A stretch of 64,000 nt of DNA, taken from Alkalispirillum mobile. GTDB lineage: Bacteria > Pseudomonadota > Gammaproteobacteria > Nitrococcales > Halorhodospiraceae. Under the pieces are notes generated by a model, which did no database searches, had not been told where the DNA came from, and worked only from the letters and a program-made list of their open reading frames with translations. Shown piece by piece: positions 8,441 through 17,444 of this stretch. Positions within the stretch are counted from its first letter, which is position 1, and the number at the start of each line of letters is the position of its first letter. The translations under genes and the position numbers were made by a program. The stretch is taken from positions 62,001-126,000 of the forward strand of contig NZ_RCDA01000001.1 in NCBI RefSeq assembly GCF_003664325.1. The letters run 5' to 3'.

Positions 8441-11400
8441 GTCGTAGGGCCACCGCCGGCAGCCTGGCCTGGTTCTCCCGGCATGCGGTCGCCGCCAACC
8501 TGGTGCTCCTGCTGATGGTGGTGGGCGGACTGTACGCCCTCAGCCAGTTGAACACCCAGTTCTTCCCCAACTTCGAACTCGACATCGTCAACGTCGAGGT
8601 GGAGTGGCAGGGTGCCACCGCAGAGGACGTGGCGGACGGTATCACCCGCCCGCTGGAGGATGAACTGCGCGACCTGGACGGGTTGCGCGAGATGGTTTCC
8701 ACCTCCGCCGAAGGCATCTCCGTCATCACCCTGGAGTTCTCCGAGGGCACGGACATGGCTCAGGCGGTGGAGGATGCCAAGGAGCGGGTGGGTCGGGTGC
8801 GTAACCTGCCGCCGGATTCCGAGACGCCCACCATCAATCGGGTCACCCGCTACGATCCCATCGCCCGCGTACTTCTCACGGGCGATCTACAGCCGGATGA
8901 ACTGCGCGGCGTGGCCCGCGATCTGGAGGAGAGCCTGCTCCAGAGCGGGGTCGCCCGGGTGCAGGTAACCGGCCTGCCGGACGAGGAAATCCGGATCACC
9001 ACCGGCAATGATCAGCTGCTGGACCTGGGCCTCTCCTTCGACCGGTTTGCTGGCCTAATCGGCAGCCAGAGCCGCGACCTGCCCGCCGGTGAGGTGGGGG
9101 AGGCGGACGTGGCGCGGCAGTTGCGCAGCCTGGAGCAGCGCCGCAGCGTTGCCGAATTCGAAAACCTGCAACTCTCCATCGATGGGCGCAACATCATGCT
9201 CGGCGACATCGCCAGCGTGGAGCGGCTGCCCCGCGACGGTGAGATCGAAGTCTACTACCAGGGCCGCCCCGCGGTGGAGCTGCTGCTGGAGCGGGCGGAG
9301 CAGGAGGATGCCCTGGACAGTGCCCGGATTCTCGAAGACTGGGTGGCGGAGACCCAACCCACCCTGCCACCGGGGGTGGAGCTGCAGGTCTTTGACGAGT
9401 CCTGGGAGCTGATCAGCGAGCGCATCGGGCTACTGGTTAAAAACGGCCTCAGCGGGTTGCTCCTGGTGGTGGGGATACTGTTCGTCTTCCTGTCCGGACG
9501 GGTGGCCTTCTGGGTCACGGTAGGTATCCCCGCCTCCTTCCTCGCGGCCCTGACCGTGCTGTGGCTGGTCGGGGGCAGCATCAACATGATGAGCCTGTTC
9601 GCGCTCATCATGACACTGGGCATCATCGTGGACGATGCCATTGTCGTGGGGGAGGACGGCCTCGCGCATTATCAACGGGGTGAGGGCCCGTGGCGTGCCT
9701 CCGAGGGGGGCGCACGGCGCATGCTGCCCCCGGTGGTGGCCTCGTCACTCACTACCATCGCCGCCTTCCTGCCACTGATGGCGGTGGGGGGCGTGATCGG
9801 CAATATTCTGTTCGACATCCCGCTGGTCGTGGTCTGCGTGATCATCGCGTCCTTGGTGGAGGCCTTCCTGGTGTTGCCGGGCCACCTGCGGCGGTCATTC
9901 GAGGCGATGCAACGCCCCGACGGCGGGTGGCCGGGCCGGATCTGGCGGTTATTCACCCGGCAACGATCGCAGCCGCCGGCGGTGGATGAGGCGGGGCGGG
10001 CGCTGCGGCCCGGGCCGGGGCCGGTGCGCCGCCGCATCGACGGGGCATTTGATCGCTTCCGGGACGGTTACTTCATCCCCGCCGTGCAGCGGGCGCTGGC
10101 CTTTCGCTGGACCACCATCGCGGTCGGGGTGGCCCTGGTGATCGGCTCGGTGGGGCTGGTGGCAGGTGGTCGGATCGCGTTCACCTTCTTCCCCAACGTG
10201 GAAGGCACCATCCTCAACGCCAACACCAGCTTCGTGGCCGGCACCCCGAGGGAGCGTACCAAAGCCTACCTGGAGCGGTTGGAGTCGGCCCTGCTGGAGA
10301 CCGAGGAGGCGCTTGGCGGTGAACTGCTGCGCGGCCACCTCGTATACGTGGGCAAGAAACTGAGCGATGGAACCGGCACCCAGGACCGCGGCGACCACTA
10401 CGGGTCCATCATGGTCGAACTGGTCTCGCCCGATGCGCGCGATGTCTCCAACAGCGAGTTCATGGCGGAGTGGCGGGAACGGGTCCCCGCGGCCGCCGGC
10501 CTGGAGGACCTGGTGATCCAGGAGCGGATGGCTGGCCCACCGGGGGATGACTTGGATATCCGGCTGATCGGCCCGGATATCCACCAGCTCAAGACCGCTT
10601 CCGAGGCGCTGCAGGAGACGCTGGCCAGCTACGCCGGTGTCTCGGCGATCAGCGACGACCTGCCCTGGGGCCAGGAGCAGTGGATCTACAGCCTGACCGA
10701 AGAGGGCCGCGCCCTGGGGCTGGACGTGGCCGAGATCGGTAGCCAGCTGCGGGCCACCTATCTGGGCGAGCTGGTCCAGATCTTCCACGAGCGGCGTGAC
10801 GAAGTGGAGGTACGCGTCCGTCTGGACGAGGGCGAACGGCGGGGACTGGCGGCGTTGTCCGACTTCCGCGTCCAACTGCCCGACGGGGGCGCCGTGCCCC
10901 TGGACAGCGTGGCCCAGATCGACAGCCGGCGGGGCTTCGAGGCCCTGCGCCATATTGATGCCCGTCAGGCGGTCACTGTGACCGCTGACGTGGACGCCGC
11001 CGTGGCCAATGCCAATCGCATCCTGGCCGACCTGGAGGCGAGTGCGTTGCCCGACCTGGCTGCCCAGCACGGGCTGGAATACTCGTTCGGGGGACGGGCA
11101 CAGGATCAGGAGGAGACCCTCGCCGACATGCGGACCGGGCTGGTGCTGGCACTGACCCTGATCTACATCATCCTGGCCTGGATCTTCGGCTCCTACGGCT
11201 GGCCGCTGGTGGTGATGGCGGTGATCCCCTTCAGCCTGGTGGGGGCCTTCCTGGGCCATTGGGTGATGGGGCTGGACCTGACCATCCTCTCGCTCTTCGG
11301 GCTGTTCGGCTTGACGGGGATCGTGGTCAATAATTCCATCATCCTTGTGGTCTTCTACCGACAGCTGAGAGAACAACGGCGGATGTCGGCGGACCGGGCG

Positions 11401-11667
11401 TTGGTGGAGGCCTCGCGCCAGCGGTTACGACCGGTACTGCTCACCTCTCTTACCACCATCGGCGGGCTGCTGCCCCTGCTGTTCGAGACCTCGGTGCAGG
11501 CCCAGTTCCTGATTCCCATGGCGGTGTCCATTGCCGGCGGTCTGGCGGGGGCCACCCTGCTGGTGCTGTTCCTGGTGCCCGCCATGCTGTCCGTCTACGA
11601 GAGCGCCGCGGAGCGCCTGAACGGCGGCGCCGACAACCGATTCCGGGAGGCAACAGACCATGGCTGA
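8437..11667 (+). CDS. RND-family efflux pump, inner-membrane permease (AcrB/MdtB-like)
   Basis: A 1076-residue proton-driven inner-membrane transporter. It has the usual RND architecture: one membrane helix at about residues 13-33, a large periplasmic loop beginning FFPNFELDIVNVEVEW, a first block of membrane helices around 335-500, a second periplasmic loop, and a final block from about 895 to the end. The proton-relay acidic pair is visible in IIVDDAIVVGED in TM4. A loop of about 50 residues between the halves is Arg/Pro/Gly-rich. Start is GTG, overlapping the adaptor stop (GTGA). Family is the HAE1/HME-like group of multidrug or heavy-metal pumps; substrates cannot be predicted safely. Confidence 0.93.
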   Translation: MSRRATAGSLAWFSRHAVAANLVLLLMVVGGLYALSQLNTQFFPNFELDIVNVEVEWQGATAEDVADGITRPLEDELRDLDGLREMVSTSAEGISVITLEFSEGTDMAQAVEDAKERVGRVRNLPPDSETPTINRVTRYDPIARVLLTGDLQPDELRGVARDLEESLLQSGVARVQVTGLPDEEIRITTGNDQLLDLGLSFDRFAGLIGSQSRDLPAGEVGEADVARQLRSLEQRRSVAEFENLQLSIDGRNIMLGDIASVERLPRDGEIEVYYQGRPAVELLLERAEQEDALDSARILEDWVAETQPTLPPGVELQVFDESWELISERIGLLVKNGLSGLLLVVGILFVFLSGRVAFWVTVGIPASFLAALTVLWLVGGSINMMSLFALIMTLGIIVDDAIVVGEDGLAHYQRGEGPWRASEGGARRMLPPVVASSLTTIAAFLPLMAVGGVIGNILFDIPLVVVCVIIASLVEAFLVLPGHLRRSFEAMQRPDGGWPGRIWRLFTRQRSQPPAVDEAGRALRPGPGPVRRRIDGAFDRFRDGYFIPAVQRALAFRWTTIAVGVALVIGSVGLVAGGRIAFTFFPNVEGTILNANTSFVAGTPRERTKAYLERLESALLETEEALGGELLRGHLVYVGKKLSDGTGTQDRGDHYGSIMVELVSPDARDVSNSEFMAEWRERVPAAAGLEDLVIQERMAGPPGDDLDIRLIGPDIHQLKTASEALQETLASYAGVSAISDDLPWGQEQWIYSLTEEGRALGLDVAEIGSQLRATYLGELVQIFHERRDEVEVRVRLDEGERRGLAALSDFRVQLPDGGAVPLDSVAQIDSRRGFEALRHIDARQAVTVTADVDAAVANANRILADLEASALPDLAAQHGLEYSFGGRAQDQEETLADMRTGLVLALTLIYIILAWIFGSYGWPLVVMAVIPFSLVGAFLGHWVMGLDLTILSLFGLFGLTGIVVNNSIILVVFYRQLREQRRMSADRALVEASRQRLRPVLLTSLTTIGGLLPLLFETSVQAQFLIPMAVSIAGGLAGATLLVLFLVPAMLSVYESAAERLNGGADNRFREATDHG

Positions 11668-12415
11668 GCAGTGGGAGCCCCGTTTCGGGGTGCTGATTAT
11701 CGGAGATGAGCTGCTCTCCGGCCGTCGCCAGGACAAACACATGGCGGCGGTTATCGAGCGGCTGGATGCGCGCGGGCTGGAACTGTCCTGGGCGCGGATC
11801 GTGGGCGACGACCCGCAACTGCTCACCGAGAACCTGCGCGAGACCTTCCGCTCCGGCGATGTGGTGTTCAGCTTCGGGGGGATCGGTGCCACCCCCGACG
11901 ACCGGACCCGGCAGTGCGCCGGCGAGGCCCTGGACCTACCGCTTGTTCTGCACCCGGAGGGTGAGCGTGAGATCCGCGAACAGTTCGGCGACCGCGCCAC
12001 GGCGCAGCGGCTGCGCATGGCGGAGTTCCCGGAGGGGGCCGAACTGGTCCCCAACCCGGTGAACCGGGTGGCCGGCTTCTCCATCCGCCACCACCACTTC
12101 GTGCCGGGTTTCCCCAAGATGGCCTGGCCGATGGTGGAATGGGTGCTGGATCACCACTACGCGCGCTGGCACGCTCCGGGAGTCCGGGTGCAGCAGACGT
12201 TCCGGGTGCCGGGGGCCCGCGAGGGCGACCTTATCCCGTTGATGGAGCAGTTCGTCGCGCGCTACCCGGAGCTGCGCCTGTCCTGCCTGCCGCGTTCCGA
12301 TGCCAAGGGTTTCGAGGTGGAGCTGGGGTTGCGCGGTGAGGCCGACCAGGTGGAGCCGGCCATGGAGGCGCTTCGGGCTGCGGTTACCGCGATGGGGTAC
12401 GAGGTGCGGGAGTGA
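11660..12415 (+). CDS. Stand-alone MoaB/Mog-type molybdopterin-binding domain protein (CinA N-domain-like)
   Basis: A 251-residue cytoplasmic protein made of one MoCF_biosynth (MoaB/Mog) domain, about residues 8-175, plus a short C-terminal alpha/beta part. The conserved nucleotide/molybdopterin loop is seen as IIGDELLSGRRQDKH near the start and FGGIGATPDDRTRQ at about 72-85. Full CinA proteins carry an extra C-terminal nicotinamide-nucleotide amidase domain; it is absent here, so cinA is not a safe name. The family's stand-alone members may act on ADP-ribose-like or nucleotide substrates, but this is not established for them. It overlaps the RND permease gene by 8 bp and the next small gene by 4 bp. 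Confidence 0.82.
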   Translation: MAEQWEPRFGVLIIGDELLSGRRQDKHMAAVIERLDARGLELSWARIVGDDPQLLTENLRETFRSGDVVFSFGGIGATPDDRTRQCAGEALDLPLVLHPEGEREIREQFGDRATAQRLRMAEFPEGAELVPNPVNRVAGFSIRHHHFVPGFPKMAWPMVEWVLDHHYARWHAPGVRVQQTFRVPGAREGDLIPLMEQFVARYPELRLSCLPRSDAKGFEVELGLRGEADQVEPAMEALRAAVTAMGYEVRE

Positions 12416-12645
12416 GGCTGCGTCCGGTGGACTGGTTGATCGGCGTGGGCTTTGCGCTGGGTTGCGCCGCTTGCCTGGTGGTCACGGTGGTGCTGCTGGG
12501 CAACGGGGTGCTCGGGCTGCTTGGACGCGGTGAGGCAGTGCTGGGAAGCCCCGGGGATCACTGGCCGGTAATGGTCGTGCTGGCGGGGTTGCTGTTGCCC
12601 CTGGTGCTCTGGGGCATGGCCCGGCGGAACCACACCGGCGAGTGA
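12412..12645 (+). CDS. Small two-helix inner-membrane protein, function unknown
   Basis: A 77-residue protein that I do not recognise. It has two clear hydrophobic helices, about residues 9-36 (rich in Val, Leu, Ala and Gly) and 51-69, joined by a short loop with Arg, Glu, Asp and His, and a basic end (ARRNH). GTG start overlaps the TGA of the molybdopterin-domain gene (GTGA), which argues for translational coupling and that the reading frame is real. Codon usage matches its neighbours. It is the last rightward gene before the convergent MFS gene, 37 bp away. No function is proposed. Confidence 0.6.
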   Translation: MRLRPVDWLIGVGFALGCAACLVVTVVLLGNGVLGLLGRGEAVLGSPGDHWPVMVVLAGLLLPLVLWGMARRNHTGE

Positions 12646-12682
12646 CCACAACGCCCCATTGCCATCGCGCAGCCTGGGGCAA

Positions 12683-13861
12683 TCACTTTCGCCGCAGGCC
12701 GTAGCCGGCGAGCAGCGTGGCGAGCAGCAGCGCCCCGCCGCCCAGCCAGAGGAGCGGTTGGTAGCTGTTCGCCCAGCCGAAGAGGGCGGAGTGGGCCCAG
12801 GCGGCCACGCCCTGGGCAAGGGCGAAGGCTGCAGTCAGGCGCCCCCACAGCCGTGCCTGCTGCCCGGGTGGGCAGAGCTCCGCCAACCGCCCGGAGACCA
12901 GCACCACCATGCCGGGCGTGGTGGCGCCGATGAACAGCGACGAGGCGAACAACAGCGGACCGAAGTGCCACACTGAGGGCAGCAGGGTGGCCAGGGCCAT
13001 CAGGCCCAACGTGAGGGCGAGGGTGGGGGCAAAGCCGTGCTGACGCGCGGCCGAGCCGGCGAGCAGAGCGCCCATCAGTGCCCCCAGACCGAAAAGGGTC
13101 CAGTAGGCACTGGCCTGGCCCAGGCCCATACCCACCTCGCGGGCCAGGTAATCCACCCAGAAGACCGTGTGCGGGATGTAGCCCACTGCCACCAGGCAGT
13201 AACAGGCCGCGAGCAACAGGATTGCCGTGCGGCCTTCCTGCCCGCCCGGGCGCCAATGACCCTTGGCCTGGCCGGGGTCTGCGTGCGCCCCGGGCCGGTT
13301 CCGGCCCCAGGCACGCAAACTGATGGCCGTGGCCAGCAGGGCGGTCCCCGCAAGCACGGCCCAGCCCATGGCCGCATGCCGGTCCGCCATTCCGGGCAGC
13401 ACGATGCCCGAGAGCGCCACCCCGATCCCGATACCGCTGAAGATGATGGCCCCCACGGCGGGTCGCTGGGCGGCCGGGGTCCGGCTCAGGGCTTCGGAGA
13501 CGGCCACCACCATCAGGATGGCGCCGCCGACGCCGGCGACACCCCGCCAGAGGGCGAACCAGGCGAACCCCCAGGGCCACAAGCAGGCGGCCAAGGCAAC
13601 GGTGGTCAGAATCAGATTGACGCGGATGACACGGGCCGGACCGAAACGTCGGGCCAGCGGCGCCCCGGCCAGGGCGCCGATCAGGTAGCCAAGCAGGTTG
13701 GCCGCGCCCAGCCACGCGGTCTGCGTGGCGCTGAACCACCCCTGTTCCACCATCGGGGTGATCAACGGGGCGTAGGCGAACCGTGCCAGGCCCACGCCCA
13801 CCAGTGTGGCTGCCAGGCCGGCCAGGGCCAGGCGGAGCAACGGCAGCGGAATCAGGCGCAT
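12683..13861 (-). CDS. YbfB/YjiJ-family MFS transporter
   Basis: A 392-residue inner-membrane protein with about 12 hydrophobic helices and the typical YbfB/YjiJ beginning (Gly-rich first helix with VGLARFAYAPLIT). The gene family belongs to the major facilitator superfamily; substrates are not established. Its ATG has no visible Shine-Dalgarno sequence, and a 34-codon ORF with a strong one overlaps its start by 10 bp, so translation may be coupled. Upstream on the same strand, within 142 bp, is tRNA-Leu, with no intrinsic terminator between them that I can see. Confidence 0.85.
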   Translation of the reverse strand: MRLIPLPLLRLALAGLAATLVGVGLARFAYAPLITPMVEQGWFSATQTAWLGAANLLGYLIGALAGAPLARRFGPARVIRVNLILTTVALAACLWPWGFAWFALWRGVAGVGGAILMVVAVSEALSRTPAAQRPAVGAIIFSGIGIGVALSGIVLPGMADRHAAMGWAVLAGTALLATAISLRAWGRNRPGAHADPGQAKGHWRPGGQEGRTAILLLAACYCLVAVGYIPHTVFWVDYLAREVGMGLGQASAYWTLFGLGALMGALLAGSAARQHGFAPTLALTLGLMALATLLPSVWHFGPLLFASSLFIGATTPGMVVLVSGRLAELCPPGQQARLWGRLTAAFALAQGVAAWAHSALFGWANSYQPLLWLGGGALLLATLLAGYGLRRK

Positions 13862-13956
13862 GGGCGGGGGCGTGCGGTCGGAAGCGCGGCGTTCTGGGGT
13901 GCGGGGGCGTGGCCCGCGCGTCGGGCACAGGGGAGCGGGAAGAGCCGCTTGTGCAC
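13852..13956 (-). CDS. Possible 34-residue leader or coupling ORF upstream of the MFS gene
   Basis: A GTG-started frame of 34 codons that is too short for ordinary gene calling. It is listed because an unusually strong Shine-Dalgarno sequence, GAGGAGGA, lies 5 bases before the GTG, and because its TGA overlaps the start of the MFS gene, which itself has no ribosome-binding site. The peptide begins VHKRLFPLPC and is rich in Arg, Pro and Ala; no signal or membrane segment is convincing. The likely role, if real, is translational coupling to the MFS gene rather than a stable product. The same frame is open further upstream through the tRNA, so chance cannot be excluded. Confidence 0.33.
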   Translation of the reverse strand: MHKRLFPLPCARRAGHAPAPQNAALPTARPRPCA

Positions 13957-14002
13957 GCGATCCTCCTCAGGGGACGGGGCAGGTGCTTGCTGGGAGAGAA
14001 GG

Positions 14003-14087
14003 TGGTGCCGCCCCCCGGACTTGAACCGGGACGCCCGAAGGCAAGGGATTTTGAATCCCTCGTGTCTACCAATTCCACCAGGGCGGC
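14003..14087 (-). tRNA. tRNA-Leu, anticodon CAA
   Basis: Read on the minus strand, an 85-nt tRNA with encoded CCA: acceptor stem GCCGCCC pairs with GGGCGGC, followed by discriminator A and CCA. The D-arm has TGGTGGAATTGGTAGACAC, the anticodon stem GAGGG/CCCTT-type encloses loop TTCAAAA (anticodon CAA, reading UUG), a class II long variable arm (TGCCTTCGGGCGT) follows, then the T-arm with GGTTCAAGTCC. The long variable arm and the base pattern identify leucine. A clear promoter lies immediately upstream. Confidence 0.95.
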
Positions 14088-14097
14088 AGCGGCGCAC

Positions 14098-14126
14098 AGT
14101 ATACGGGCGTTACCGGCGCCAAGCAA
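14098..14126 (-). promoter_or_regulatory. Sigma-70 promoter of tRNA-Leu
   Basis: On the minus strand, -35 TTGCTT (14121-14126), a 17-bp spacer and -10 TATACT (14098-14103). Predicted start is near 14091, four bases before the mature 5' end of the tRNA. Spacing and hexamers are close to consensus, which is expected for a stable RNA gene. Confidence 0.75.
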
Positions 14127-14168
14127 TTTTCGTCCGTTGGCGTGGCGCATCTGCTAACATCCCGCGCC

Positions 14169-16356
<2,188 letters not shown>

Positions 16357-16439
16357 TTGGGATTGCAGCTACGCTTTTCGCCCCAAGGCCCTGAGTGCAA
16401 AGGCGAGTCCCAGTCGAGGTTCGAGTAAGTGCGGGGCTG

Positions 16440-16448
16440 TGCCATAAT
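16440..16448 (+). promoter_or_regulatory. Extended -10 promoter for the yajC-yajC-secD-secF operon
   Basis: TGC-CATAAT (16440-16448) is an extended -10 element (TG one base before a near-consensus hexamer). The best -35 at 17-bp spacing is TTCGAG (16420-16425), which is weak, as is common for extended -10 promoters. Start would fall near 16455, about 49 bases before the first yajC. Confidence 0.5.
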
Positions 16449-16462
16449 AGCCCCCTTTTGGG

Positions 16463-16485
16463 ACCGGGCGCCTGCCGCGCCCGGT
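16463..16485 (+). other. Perfect hairpin in the 5' leader of yajC
   Basis: ACCGGGCGC (16463-16471) pairs perfectly with GCGCCCGGT (16477-16485) around a 5-nt loop. It lies between the predicted transcription start and the ribosome-binding site GGAGGAG (16492-16498). There is no T-run, so it is not an intrinsic terminator. It could stabilise the 5' end of the sec operon mRNA or serve as a protein site. Confidence 0.6.
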
Positions 16486-16503
16486 AAAGCTGGAGGAGAA
16501 CGG

Positions 16504-16842
16504 ATGGACTTTTTCATCTCCCCTGCCATGGCGCAGGGTGGAGCCGGCGGAGGCGGCGGCATGAGCTTCCTGGTCTTCACCCTGGTGCTCATCGCGGTGT
16601 TCTGGTTCCTGGTGATCCGGCCTCAACAGAAGCGGATGAAGGCCCATCGCCAGATGCTTAGCGAGTTGAACGAGGGCGACGAGGTGGTCACCAACGGTGG
16701 CGACCTGGGTCGGATCACCTGGCTGAGTGACAGTTGGATGGGGCTGCAGGTCACCCCTGAGCAGGAGTGGGTGGTGCAGCGCCAGTTCGTGGCCCACCAG
16801 ATGCCCAAGGGCACCGTGGAGCAGTCCTGGGAGCAGGACTGA
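16504..16842 (+). CDS. YajC-like preprotein translocase subunit, first copy (short)
   Basis: A 112-residue inner-membrane protein of the YajC family, a partner of the SecDF complex. It starts MDFFISPAMAQGG, has one membrane helix at about 20-38 ending IRPQQKRMK, and the conserved cytoplasmic block EGDEVVTNGGDLGRI. Unlike the second copy it has no charged C-terminal tail, ending soon after HQMPKGTVEQ. It has a good ribosome-binding site (GGAGGAG). The second half diverges, with unusual Trp residues (WLSDSWMG), so it probably has a different role or partner preference. The adjoining second copy shares the first 16 or so residues almost exactly. Confidence 0.9.
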   Translation: MDFFISPAMAQGGAGGGGGMSFLVFTLVLIAVFWFLVIRPQQKRMKAHRQMLSELNEGDEVVTNGGDLGRITWLSDSWMGLQVTPEQEWVVQRQFVAHQMPKGTVEQSWEQD

Positions 16843-16919
16843 AGCCGCTGGCAGCCGTCTGCACTGGTGCATTCCGCCGGGGCAGCCGGAACCGATCAAG
16901 ATAAAGACAGGAGCGCGTG

Positions 16920-17417
16920 ATGGACTTTTTCATTTCCACTGCCATGGCCCAAGGGGGCGGCGAGCAGGGCAATCCGCTTTTCGGGATCATCTTCTTGGTC
17001 CTGATGATGGCCATTTTCTGGTTTTTGCTCATCCGCCCGCAGCAGAAGCGCCAGAAAGAGCACCAGAAAATGGTCGGCGAACTCTCCCGCGGTGATGAGG
17101 TTGTCACCAACGGCGGGGTGCTGGGCCGGGTGACCGCCGTGGGTGAAACTTTCATCACCCTGGAGGTCTCCAAGAGCCAGCAGGTGCGCGTGCAGAAGAA
17201 TGCCGTGGCCAACGTGATGCCCAAGGGGACGATCAAGGAGCAGGAAAAGGCCGCGCAGCAGGCGAAGAAGGATGCCAAGAAGCAGGAGCAGCAGCCCCAG
17301 GTCGACGACCAGTCTGACGAGCCGGCTCCTGCCGAGGAGGCTTCGGCCGAAGAGACCGAGAAGGGCGCCGAGGGCTCTGAGGATGCCACCCAGGACAAGG
17401 ACCGGCCGGCGCAGTAA
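16920..17417 (+). CDS. yajC: YajC preprotein translocase subunit, second copy (canonical with tail)
   Basis: A 165-residue YajC. It starts MDFFISTAMAQGGG, has a membrane helix at about 19-38, then IRPQQKRQKEHQKM and RGDEVVTNGGVLGRVTAVGE, the standard YajC core. A long C-terminal tail (about 105-165) is first Lys/Gln-rich and then Asp/Glu/Ala-rich, longer than in E. coli YajC (110 aa). ATG at 16920 follows AGGAG; a GTG one codon upstream is also possible. It sits 77 bp after the first copy and 27 bp before secD, the usual yajC-secD-secF order, so this copy is the likelier orthologue. Confidence 0.94.
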   Translation: MDFFISTAMAQGGGEQGNPLFGIIFLVLMMAIFWFLLIRPQQKRQKEHQKMVGELSRGDEVVTNGGVLGRVTAVGETFITLEVSKSQQVRVQKNAVANVMPKGTIKEQEKAAQQAKKDAKKQEQQPQVDDQSDEPAPAEEASAEETEKGAEGSEDATQDKDRPAQ

Positions 17418-17444
17418 CAGGTTGCGCCCGTTGGCGGAGGCAGA

